In this document: piece after piece, positions 7,874 to 15,672 of the stretch | Layout of the letters: each line of letters starts with the position of its first letter | Numbering within the stretch: position 1 is the first letter of the stretch | NCBI GenBank assembly: GCA_015709595.1 | Contig: CP054178.1 | Location: forward strand, 496,001-560,000 | Direction of reading: 5' to 3' | Source of the DNA: Phycisphaeraceae bacterium | GTDB taxonomy: Bacteria; Planctomycetota; Phycisphaerae; Phycisphaerales; SM1A02 | DNA length: 64,000 bases | Program-made: the position numbers and the translations under genes | Notes under the pieces: model-generated | The model's database searches: none | Told to the model about the DNA's origin: nothing | What the model saw: the letters and a program-made list of their open reading frames with translations, nothing else

Positions 7874-8851
7874 TCACGATGCCAGCACGTCGGCGACGCC
7901 CAGTCCGCCCACCACGCATGAGACAAATCCGTTGAGCGCGAAGAACGCCAGCGCCAGGCGAGTCGTCCCCCAGCGGGCCACCGTGGCATGTTCGTAGATC
8001 AGCAGCGCCAGGACCAGCGCCACACCCGCCGCAAACACCACGCCGAGCCGGTCATCCACCGCCAGCAACCCGCCGAGGCAGAGCACGGACGCCGCATGCA
8101 GCCCGCGGCTGACCCACATCGCGCGGCCGATGCCCAGCCGGCTGGGGATGGAGTGCAGCCCCTGCGCCCGATCGACCGCCACATCCTGCAGCGCGTAGAT
8201 GATGTCAAACCCGGCCACCCAGCAGAGCACCATGCCGCAGAGCAGGAACAGGCCCGGCTGCACTCCCCCTCCCCCCGATGCTCCCGCCAGCACCCCTCCC
8301 AGCCCCACCGCCGTGGGATCAACCGCTATGGCCGCCGCCAGGGGTGAAATGGCCAGCGACGATCCCAGGTAGAGGTGGCACAGTGACGTGAATCGCTTGA
8401 GCCATCCGTAGGCGCTGATCCACGCCAGCACGGGCAACCCCAGCACGAGCGGCCACCAGTTGCCGAACCACGCGCCGAAGCCCGAGCAGACCAGCAAGAA
8501 GGCCGCCCCGAAGGCGATGATCGCCGCCTGCACGCTGCCTGCCGAAAGTCGCCCGGCGGGGATCGCCCGCCCCTGTGTGCGCGGATTGCGCGCGTCGATC
8601 TCCCGGTCGAGGTAGCGGTTGGCCAGCATCGCCACGGTTCGAGCGCAGACCATCGCCCCGATCACCAGCGCCGCCTGGCCGGCGAAGCGCCGCCACTCGA
8701 TGCCGCCTCCCGCCGGCGCCGCGGCCATGACGGCTCCCAGCAGCGCGAAGGGCAGTGCGAAGATACTGTGCGCGATCTTGATGTCCGCCGCGATCTCTCG
8801 CAGCACCCCCCCAAGCGAACGGGCCGGCATCGAGAGCGACGACTCACCCAT
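7874..8851 (-). CDS. UbiA-family prenyltransferase (UbiA/MqnP-like)
   Basis: An integral-membrane prenyltransferase of about 325 residues that attaches a polyprenyl chain to an aromatic acid in quinone synthesis. The first Asp-rich motif NRYLDREIDARNPRT is at 78-92 and the second, YALQDVAVDRAQGLHS, lies in the second half; eight or nine helices surround them. ATG 8851 overlaps the end of the thiE-type gene by 8 bases, so the two are probably co-translated. In bacteria using the futalosine route to menaquinone this family is called MqnP; no other menaquinone gene is visible here, so the exact substrate is inferred. Confidence 0.9.
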   Translation of the reverse strand: MGESSLSMPARSLGGVLREIAADIKIAHSIFALPFALLGAVMAAAPAGGGIEWRRFAGQAALVIGAMVCARTVAMLANRYLDREIDARNPRTQGRAIPAGRLSAGSVQAAIIAFGAAFLLVCSGFGAWFGNWWPLVLGLPVLAWISAYGWLKRFTSLCHLYLGSSLAISPLAAAIAVDPTAVGLGGVLAGASGGGGVQPGLFLLCGMVLCWVAGFDIIYALQDVAVDRAQGLHSIPSRLGIGRAMWVSRGLHAASVLCLGGLLAVDDRLGVVFAAGVALVLALLIYEHATVARWGTTRLALAFFALNGFVSCVVGGLGVADVLAS

Positions 8852-9971
8852 GACCGGCGTACTCCGCGCCTGATTGCACCCGCCCTGACGAAGTCCGGTC
8901 ACACTCCAGCCCGCGCCGAATCGCGCGCGTCGCCGCTTCCGCGTCATCCGCGCCGCAGATCGCGCTGCTGACCGCGACGCCCCACGACGTGCATCCCGCC
9001 TTGTCCACGCTCGCCGCGACATCCACAAGCGTGGCGACATGGCTCGGCGTGATCCCACCGATCGCCAGGCCCGGCAACCTGTCCCACGCCAGGTACTCGC
9101 GCAGGTAGGCCGGGCCTGCGAGGTGCTCCTTGTGCTTGGTGGTCGTGGGGAACATCGGGCCCACGCCGCAGTAGTCCGCACCATCCTCAAGAGCCCGCCG
9201 CGCTTCCTCGATCCGCGAAGTGCTCACGCCGATCAGCAATCGCCGGCCGACCAGTTTCCGCGCCTCGCGGCACGGCAGGTCGTTCTGGCCCAGGTGGACC
9301 CCATCCGCGCCCGCCAGCAGGGCGATGTCGGGTCGATCGTTCACGATCACCGTTGCACCGTGCCGGCCCTCTGCGCCAAGGGTGAATCCCCGGCAAATCG
9401 CGACGACCTCCCGCACCCTCGCCAGCAGCGCGGCGTCCGCCATGTCCTTCTCCCGCACCTGCACGCAATCCGCCCCGCCGCGCAGGGCGGCCTCCAGCGT
9501 CGCGCGCCAGCCGTTGACGCAGAGCGCTTCCGTCAGCAGCAGGCATAGCCGCCAACCCCGCGCCCGCCCGCCGCTCAACCGGGCGTTGAGTCGCTGGTCC
9601 AGCTCGTACCCGCGGTACCGCAGCCGCTCGACGCCCGCGGCGAAGGCGGGATCGACCACCTTGCCGTACTCCTCCATGACGCGAAGGGCCTCGCTGAGCC
9701 GCGCCCCCGCCGCGGACGCCACGTCGGCCACGCCCTCGCGTGCCGCCTCGCGCGGCGTGGTCAGGTCGGTTCCCACGTCACCCTTCACGTCGCGCCAGAA
9801 GGGAAGCGTGTCGAATCGCAGCAGGAGCGTGACCAGGTCGTGCCGCAGGTGCTTGAGCGACTCCGTCAGGTCGGCGTCGTTCAGCACGAAGCGAGCCGCC
9901 TCCTCCATCACGCGCAGCGCCTCGCGGGCCCGGTTGGCGTTGGCATCGAGGATTCGCAGCACGTCGAACAT
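8844..9971 (-). CDS. thiE: Thiamine-phosphate synthase with N-terminal ThiD2 domain
   Basis: A two-domain enzyme of 375 residues. Residues about 1-130 match the ThiD2 type of domain (LDANANRAREALRVMEE and LKHLRHDL), an alternative hydroxymethylpyrimidine-phosphate kinase usually fused to ThiE. Residues about 140-350 are ThiE, a TIM barrel that joins HMP-PP to thiazole phosphate. ThiE motifs are QVREKD (171-176), VNDRPDIALLAGADGVHLGQ, IGVSTSR and VGPMFPTTTK. ATG 9971 is chosen because AGGA lies 8 bases upstream; an in-frame ATG at 9995 has no such site. The gene overlaps the downstream prenyltransferase. One protein would thus supply two consecutive steps of thiamine synthesis. Confidence 0.93.
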   Translation of the reverse strand: MFDVLRILDANANRAREALRVMEEAARFVLNDADLTESLKHLRHDLVTLLLRFDTLPFWRDVKGDVGTDLTTPREAAREGVADVASAAGARLSEALRVMEEYGKVVDPAFAAGVERLRYRGYELDQRLNARLSGGRARGWRLCLLLTEALCVNGWRATLEAALRGGADCVQVREKDMADAALLARVREVVAICRGFTLGAEGRHGATVIVNDRPDIALLAGADGVHLGQNDLPCREARKLVGRRLLIGVSTSRIEEARRALEDGADYCGVGPMFPTTTKHKEHLAGPAYLREYLAWDRLPGLAIGGITPSHVATLVDVAASVDKAGCTSWGVAVSSAICGADDAEAATRAIRRGLECDRTSSGRVQSGAEYAGHG

Positions 9972-10054
9972 GCGTGATCCTACGCGGCGACCCACCGCCG
10001 ACTTGGCCCCGGAGAGGTTCTACACTCCCGCCCCGCCTGTCCAGGAGCCGCCGC

Positions 10055-11563
10055 GTGTTCGCATCGATCCGCCTCGCCTCAAAGCCCCTCCGTCACGCCC
10101 ACCTCGTCCTCGGCATCCTTGCCGATGGGCTGGGTGCGAATGGTTCGACGCCCGCCGTCCGCCTCGCGCTGCCCTCGTCGCTGAGTCGGGCGGATCGAGA
10201 CGCCGCGGCCCAGGCGCTTCGCGCGCCCGGCTTCAAGGCCGATCCCGGCGAGACCATCGCCGCAGGCGAGCATGTGCTGCTCGTGGGGCTGGGCAAGCGG
10301 GAATCGCTGACGGACGCGACCTTCCGCCGCATCGGCGCTGGGCTGGTGCGGGCGCTTGATCGCATGGATATCCGCGAGATCACGATGGCCATCGACCCCG
10401 TCAGCGGTCGTGATGCCGACCCTCAGCAGACCGCCCGCTGCATCGCCGAGGGCATGGCGCTGGCCAACTTCCGCGTGGATCAGTTCGACGGCAAGGCGAC
10501 GAACCGCACCCCGGCCCGCGGTCCGCTTTCCATCGCCGGCATCGACGCCGCACGCACGCGCGGCATCGCCCGCGGTCTGCAACTGGCCCAGTCCACCAAC
10601 TACGCCCGCCGCCTGGCCGCCGCTCCGCCCAACATTTGCACGCCTGCATTCGTCGCCGGAGAGGCCCGCAAACTGGCCCGCTCCACGGGTTTGAAGTGCA
10701 AGGTCATCGGCTACGCCGAGGCCCGGAAACTGGGCATGGGCGGGCTGGTCAACGTGGGCAAGGGCAGCGACGCCAAGCCCTGCCTCATCATCCTGGAACA
10801 CGCGCCCAAGCGCATCAGCCCCAGGGCCAAGGGCGTCACGCTCGCCCTCGTCGGCAAGACCATGACCTACGACACGGGCGGCTACTCCCTCAAGATCAAC
10901 AACGGCATGAAGGGCATGAAGTACGACAAGAACGGCGGCATGGCGGTGCTCGGCGCCATGCACGCCATCGCGTCGATGAATCTGCCCGTGCGCGTGGTGG
11001 CCCTGCTCCCCTGTGCTGAGAACATGGTCAGCGCGGATTCCTACCGCCCGGATGACATCATCACCATGCACAACGGCGTGACGGTGGAGGTGACCAACAC
11101 CGACGCGGAAGGTCGGCTGATCCTGGCCGACGCCCTGTCATACTGCTGCCGCACATACAAGCCCGCCGCCATCGTGGACCTGGCCACGCTGACGGGCGGT
11201 GTGGTGGTGGCGCTTGGCTCATGGTGCGCCGGGCTGTTCTGCAACGACGCCGCCCTGCGCAGCGCGCTGGAGCAGGCCGCCGACCGATCGGGCGAACGCG
11301 TCTGGTCCCTGCCCCTGTGGAGCGAGCACCGCGACTTCATGCGTGCCAAGCACGCCGACCTCTGGAACAGCGGTCCCAAGCGCGACGGCCACCCCATCCA
11401 GGGCGCGGCGTTCCTGTCTTTCTTCGTGGATGAGAAGACCCCCTGGGCCCACATTGACATCGCGGGAACCAGCGCGGTGGAGTCGGACACGGACCTGTTC
11501 GTGACGGGACCAACAGGGTACGGCGTGCGGCTGGTGACGGAGTGGGTGGCGGGGTGGGGGTGA
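10055..11563 (+). CDS. pepA: Leucyl aminopeptidase (M17 family)
   Basis: A cytosolic, normally hexameric two-metal aminopeptidase that removes N-terminal residues from peptides. The 502-residue product has the family signature NTDAEGRL near 348. The metal/catalytic set is complete: Lys and Asp in GKTMTYDTGG, Lys in SLKI, Asp in KYDKNGG, and Asp, Glu and Arg in the signature. GKTMTYDTGG replaces the more usual GKGITFDSGG. The start is GTG 10055, with AGGAG 8 bases upstream; the open frame extends further but without a ribosome site. Divergent from the thiE gene. Confidence 0.95.
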   Translation: MFASIRLASKPLRHAHLVLGILADGLGANGSTPAVRLALPSSLSRADRDAAAQALRAPGFKADPGETIAAGEHVLLVGLGKRESLTDATFRRIGAGLVRALDRMDIREITMAIDPVSGRDADPQQTARCIAEGMALANFRVDQFDGKATNRTPARGPLSIAGIDAARTRGIARGLQLAQSTNYARRLAAAPPNICTPAFVAGEARKLARSTGLKCKVIGYAEARKLGMGGLVNVGKGSDAKPCLIILEHAPKRISPRAKGVTLALVGKTMTYDTGGYSLKINNGMKGMKYDKNGGMAVLGAMHAIASMNLPVRVVALLPCAENMVSADSYRPDDIITMHNGVTVEVTNTDAEGRLILADALSYCCRTYKPAAIVDLATLTGGVVVALGSWCAGLFCNDAALRSALEQAADRSGERVWSLPLWSEHRDFMRAKHADLWNSGPKRDGHPIQGAAFLSFFVDEKTPWAHIDIAGTSAVESDTDLFVTGPTGYGVRLVTEWVAGWG

Positions 11564-12051
11564 CGTTGGTTCGACGGCAACTCGGAACCTGACCGGTCTT
11601 GGTTCTGCGCCACTGGTGCACACCGGTCAGTCCATCGACCTCATCGACGTATCTCACACCAATGCCCCACCAGCAACCGGGCTCACCCGTGGGCGAACGC
11701 TGTTGATCGACGAAAACTGGTCGAGCCATCCCTCTCATACGGGCATTTACCAATTTCAAGGACGATCGGCCTCGCGCCGCTTCTGGAAGCCGATCTCATC
11801 TCTTGATTCTGACCTCGGGCAGCCCGTTCACACTGGGCGATGATTCTGTGAATCTGGGCTGTTCGGGCACATCGGAAAACCGGTTGGGCGTCGCAAGTCG
11901 GCCGCGACCTGACCTGCCGCCAGTGTCAGGTGGAAACCCGATGGAATCCGGCATTGGGATGATCCACGACAACCCGCAACATCGCGGAACATCACTGATG
12001 GGGCCTCGCTGGCCCTGAAGGGTGCAACCACGGAGAACAGGAGAATCAGTG
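11564..12051. other. Intergenic stretch, apparently decayed sequence
   Basis: About 490 bases after pepA without a convincing gene. Short open frames exist on both strands but none has family-like content, and base use is less GC-biased than in neighbours. A short plus-strand segment near 11803-11875 (LTSGSPFTLGDDSVNLGCSG) reads like a fragment of a secreted repeat protein. Together with the frameshifted PEP-CTERM remnant that follows, this looks like gene decay. Confidence 0.4.
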
Positions 12052-12335
12052 ATGCGTCGTCTCACCCGGATCGGACGCTTCTTCTTATCGGTGCGGCCGC
12101 CGCAACACCGGCTTCCGCCGGCACCGTCTTCGCCAACCAGCCCGGCGACGACGGCGGGGCCTTCACCACCGACGCCTTCCGCACCAACTGGCAGTACTTC
12201 GACGGCGCCGAGTCGACCAACAACATGGCCTTCGTTCTGGAAGGCCACATCGTCCCTGTTCCGCCCGCCGCCTTGCTTGGCGCAGCCGGTCTTCTGGGTC
12301 TGATCGTGCGCCGAAGACAACTCGTGCGGCGATGA
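12052..12335 (+). pseudogene. Frameshifted, shortened PEP-CTERM-type surface protein
   Basis: AGGAG lies 8 bases before ATG 12052. The start MRRLTRIGRFF looks like a signal-peptide beginning, but about 35 bases in, the frame must shift to continue as IGAAAATPASAGTVF (rest of a signal peptide). It then reads about 45 residues and ends in VPVPPAALLGAAGLLGLIV plus RRRQLVRR, a PEP-CTERM sorting signal (Pro-rich motif, hydrophobic helix, Arg cluster) before stop 12333-12335. The mature part is far shorter than usual, so an internal deletion is likely as well as the frameshift. A single-base assembly error could explain the shift but not the shortness. Confidence 0.7.
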
Positions 12336-12360
12336 GCACGCATGATTCCGCAAGAACTGG

Positions 12361-13884
12361 TCAGGGCGTCCCCGGGCGGAACTGCCTCACCGTGAGCGGA
12401 TCGGGCAGCACGGGGAGACCGAGCGACTCGCGCAACTGGTTCTGACGCGACAGACGCTCCGTCATCTCGCTGCGGGGAACGGCGATCACGCGGCCGTCAG
12501 CCAGTCCGATGGCGACGGGATCCAGCGCGGGCAGACTGGTGACCAGGTCCGGGTCGTCGCACATCACCAGCAGCCACAACTCCGGGTCGGGCGACGGAAT
12601 CGACAGCCCGCCCGTGGTGAAGACAAAGTCGCCGACGCGATGGGCCGGCGTGCCGGGCGGAAGGATGGTGCGCACCGCGATGCTGATGTTGGCCCGGTCA
12701 ATGGGCGGAAGCGTGAAGTACTCGTCGAGCGTCGTGGAGGCGCCCGTGGCGGGATCGGGCATCCAGATGTCGATCAGGTCCGTGGCGGTGGCCTGCGCGA
12801 TGAAGTCGCTCGGCCACACGGGCACGGGGGTCGTGGCGGAATCCAGCAGCATCAGGCCGTGCGCCGGCGCGGCGCCGCCGTTGCGCCCCGCGTGGGCGAT
12901 CAGTCGCGTCGTCATGCTCTGGGCCTGGGCGACGGGCGTGGCGTAGGTGACGACGGGCCCGGCGGTCACCACCATCTGCCGCGAGAACGTCATGGCCGAA
13001 AAGACCAGGGCCATGTAAGCGGCGAAGAAGAGGCCCAGGATCACGACGGGCGGGGTGACGACTGCGAAGGTCGCCTTGCCGCCCGAGGTCCGCTGTGCTT
13101 CCTTGAGCGCCAGCACCGCGCTGACGATCCACCAGATGACGCCCAGCCCGTTGCTCCCCAGGCAGGGCACGGCGGTGAGCAGGTTGGCGCCCGAGGCGTA
13201 GCCGATGGCGGCGTACGTGTGCCCGATGGGGCGCGTGACGCCCTTGACCAGGGAGAGCAGCCAGTGCGACAGCACGCCCCAGAGCCCGAGGAACACGAGC
13301 GTGCCACCGAAGGCGATCGCCATGAAGAGAAGCATTCCGACCATCATCGGGCCGGCGAATGCCGCCCCCCCCCCACCACCACCACCAGCGGCAAAAAGTC
13401 CTAGTCCGCCGAAGAACAGGCAGATCGGGCCGATCGAAAGGACGCTGGTGACGAGCGACGTGATCGCGGCGAACCACCACGCCTGACCGGCGGGCCGTTC
13501 GGGCGGTATGGCCCGCCCCAGGCGACCCGGCATGACAAGCGCTCGACCGATGGTGGCCATCCATCGCCCGACGAACCCGCGCTGCCCTGGCGCCAGCCAG
13601 GGCAGGATGTCGCGCATGGCGCCATCGTCCTTCACGCCCGCCGCGGGGCGCAGCACCATCTGGTCCATGTCCACCGGGGCATTGCATTTCACGCACTGGA
13701 ACGCGCGAGGGACGAGGTGACCCTTCTCATCCGTGCCGTAGTAGGGCTGATTGCAGTGCGGACAGCAGAACTGCACCGCGTTGGGCGCGAACTCGTAGTC
13801 GCTGGGCAGAAAGCCGCCGCCGCACTCCGGACAGTTCCGGGTGGGCAGGTTCCAGAGTGTGTACTCGCACTGCCGGCAGCGCAT
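12361..13884 (-). CDS. Zinc-ribbon and Yip1-like membrane protein
   Basis: A 507-residue protein with paired CxxC knuckles at the N-terminus (CRQCEY, CPECGG, CPHC, CVKC; about residues 3-70) that should bind zinc. A membrane region of five or so helices (about 125-320) resembles Yip1-type domains, and a soluble C-terminal part of about 170 residues follows. The arrangement is common in planctomycete proteins of unknown function. The gene contains a run of ten G on its coding strand next to GGT repeats (13365-13383). It starts 6 bases after the ilvE stop on the same strand and is probably co-transcribed with it. No function can be named. Confidence 0.7.
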   Translation of the reverse strand: MRCRQCEYTLWNLPTRNCPECGGGFLPSDYEFAPNAVQFCCPHCNQPYYGTDEKGHLVPRAFQCVKCNAPVDMDQMVLRPAAGVKDDGAMRDILPWLAPGQRGFVGRWMATIGRALVMPGRLGRAIPPERPAGQAWWFAAITSLVTSVLSIGPICLFFGGLGLFAAGGGGGGGAAFAGPMMVGMLLFMAIAFGGTLVFLGLWGVLSHWLLSLVKGVTRPIGHTYAAIGYASGANLLTAVPCLGSNGLGVIWWIVSAVLALKEAQRTSGGKATFAVVTPPVVILGLFFAAYMALVFSAMTFSRQMVVTAGPVVTYATPVAQAQSMTTRLIAHAGRNGGAAPAHGLMLLDSATTPVPVWPSDFIAQATATDLIDIWMPDPATGASTTLDEYFTLPPIDRANISIAVRTILPPGTPAHRVGDFVFTTGGLSIPSPDPELWLLVMCDDPDLVTSLPALDPVAIGLADGRVIAVPRSEMTERLSRQNQLRESLGLPVLPDPLTVRQFRPGTP

Positions 13885-13890
13885 GGGGGC

Positions 13891-14766
13891 TCAGCGGGCC
13901 GCCGCGGCGTGCTCGCGGGTGCGCTCGCGGAAGTGCTCGATCAGGTGCCTCGTGATCGGTCCCACGCCTCCCTCGCCGATGACGTGGTCATCCACCTGGC
14001 TGACGCCGATGATCTCCGCGGCGGTGCCGGTGAGAAACACTTCATCCGCGGCCAGCAGTTCATCGAGCCGGAAGAGCCGCTCGCGCACGGGGTAGCCCAG
14101 CGACGGGGCGAGGGTCTTCACCACGAACTGGCGCGTGATGCCGTGCAGGATGCCCGCCTTGGTGTCGGGCGTGGAGATGACGCCGTTCTTGATGATGAAG
14201 ATGTTGTCGCCGGTGCACTCGCTCACGTAACCCTCGAGGTTGAGCATGATGGCCTCGAGTACGCCCGCGTCGATGGCCTCGATCTTGGCGAGGACGTTGT
14301 TGAGGTAGTTGAGCGACTTGATGGCCGGGTCAAGACAGGCGATGGGGATGCGCGGCCTCCTCGCCACGATCACCTTCATGCCCTTCTCGTAGAGCTCCTC
14401 CGGGTAGAGCTGAATGTGATCGGTGATGATGATGGTGCCGGGCCTGGGGCAGCGGAAGGGGTGCAGCCCCAGCGTGCCCACGCCGCGCGTGTAGATCAGG
14501 CGGATGTAGGCGTCGCGCAGGTTGTTGGCTTCGAGCGTCTGGTAGATGGCCCTGGCGATCTCATCGCGCGTGTAGGCGGGCTTGAGACGGATCTTCTCCG
14601 CCGAGGCCTCCATGCGGCGCAGGTGCTCTTCGAGCAGGAAGACCTTGCCGCTGTAGGCGCGGATGCCCTCGAAGCAGCCGTCGCCGTACAGCAGCCCGTG
14701 GTCGTAGACCGAAACCCTGGCCTGGTCCTTGTCAACGAGTTGCCCGTCCATCCAGATCTTGAGCAT
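13891..14766 (-). CDS. ilvE: Branched-chain amino acid aminotransferase (class IV)
   Basis: A PLP enzyme that interconverts branched-chain amino acids and their 2-oxo acids with glutamate. The 291-residue product has the fold-type IV hallmarks: YDHGLLYGDGCFEGIRAY near the N-terminus, the PLP lysine K150 in AIKSLNYLNNVLA, and a VSECTGDNIFI motif near residue 195. The start is ATG 14766 with GAGGA 6 bases upstream. A D-amino-acid aminotransferase is a less likely alternative because the motifs fit IlvE better. Confidence 0.92.
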   Translation of the reverse strand: MLKIWMDGQLVDKDQARVSVYDHGLLYGDGCFEGIRAYSGKVFLLEEHLRRMEASAEKIRLKPAYTRDEIARAIYQTLEANNLRDAYIRLIYTRGVGTLGLHPFRCPRPGTIIITDHIQLYPEELYEKGMKVIVARRPRIPIACLDPAIKSLNYLNNVLAKIEAIDAGVLEAIMLNLEGYVSECTGDNIFIIKNGVISTPDTKAGILHGITRQFVVKTLAPSLGYPVRERLFRLDELLAADEVFLTGTAAEIIGVSQVDDHVIGEGGVGPITRHLIEHFRERTREHAAAAR

Positions 14767-14871
14767 GATCGTCCTCGTGCGGTGTCGTGGAAGTGTACCA
14801 CCCGCACAGGGCCCGGGACGATGCGCGTCGCTGCGAGGTGTTCACCGCGTGGGACGAGTCACGTCGCCGGT

Positions 14872-15498
14872 TCACGCCGCGGCGGCGAGTCGACCGACAA
14901 TCGCCCGCGGCGCGAACCGCTTGACGCGGCCGGGGCGCATCAGGCGCAGGATGCGCGTGGCCTCGGGGGTCAGCCCGTGGGTCACGGCGCGCAGACCGTG
15001 CTCGCGGGCGCAGGCCTCGATTTCGAGAATCATCGCCAGCGCGGCGCTGGAAACGGTCTGGACGCGGGAGCAGTCGAGCACGATGGCCTCCGCCGCGCCC
15101 CCCACCGCCTTCACCGCGCCGCGCACTTCGCTGGCGATCACCTGGGCCCGACGCGCGTCGATGCCCGGCTCATGCACCACCGCGCTGATGACGCGCGACC
15201 TGATCTCGATGCTGACGAACGGAGCGACCGCGGCCCCGCCCGACCGCTGGGCCATCGAGCGCGCCTCGGACGCCAGCCGCGCCAACAGGCGGCGGGCGCT
15301 CTCGCGGGCCTCGCGGGCGATCTGTCCTGCGCGGTGCAGCCGCTCCACGATGGTCGCCACGGGCAGGAGCACATCGCGCAGAAAGCCATCCACCGGCTCG
15401 CCGCCGCGGAGTGCATCTTCGGTGAGCAGCATCGCGCCGCCCGCATCCCCGGAGATCAGCAGCGTGAAGAGCCGTTCGATCGTCAGTTCTCGACTCAT
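14872..15498 (-). CDS. Protein with B12-cap-like helical domain and STAS domain
   Basis: A 208-residue cytosolic protein. Residues about 1-85 form a helical segment (LLISGDAGGAMLLTEDALRG, then VLLPVATIVERLHRAGQI) that resembles the cap domain placed before cobalamin-binding domains. The cobalamin-binding Rossmann domain itself, with its DxHxxG motif, is absent. Residues about 95-200 resemble a STAS domain, as in anti-sigma-factor antagonists (IVLDCSRVQTVSSAALAMIL holds the usual phosphorylatable Ser region). A regulatory role in a partner-switching pathway is inferred. No anti-sigma kinase or phosphatase lies nearby. Both domain calls are by pattern. Confidence 0.6.
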   Translation of the reverse strand: MSRELTIERLFTLLISGDAGGAMLLTEDALRGGEPVDGFLRDVLLPVATIVERLHRAGQIAREARESARRLLARLASEARSMAQRSGGAAVAPFVSIEIRSRVISAVVHEPGIDARRAQVIASEVRGAVKAVGGAAEAIVLDCSRVQTVSSAALAMILEIEACAREHGLRAVTHGLTPEATRILRLMRPGRVKRFAPRAIVGRLAAAA

Positions 15499-15672
15499 GA
15501 TCCCACGATTCCTCGCCAGGTGACCGGCCCCGACGCCGCACGCGCGGCCTCCGGGTGCAGGTTGATCGGCGAGATGGGGGTCGATCTGAAGCGGCTGGCG
15601 AAAGAATCGGGCTTATCGGCTTGGTTCTGATAACCGCCCGTGCAGCCGTGCCTGGTTCGACTTTGACATGGA

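Noticed and set aside
12361-13884. Frameshift at the poly-G run
   Set aside because: The frame stays open across the tract and both sides read as one membrane protein, so no break is called.
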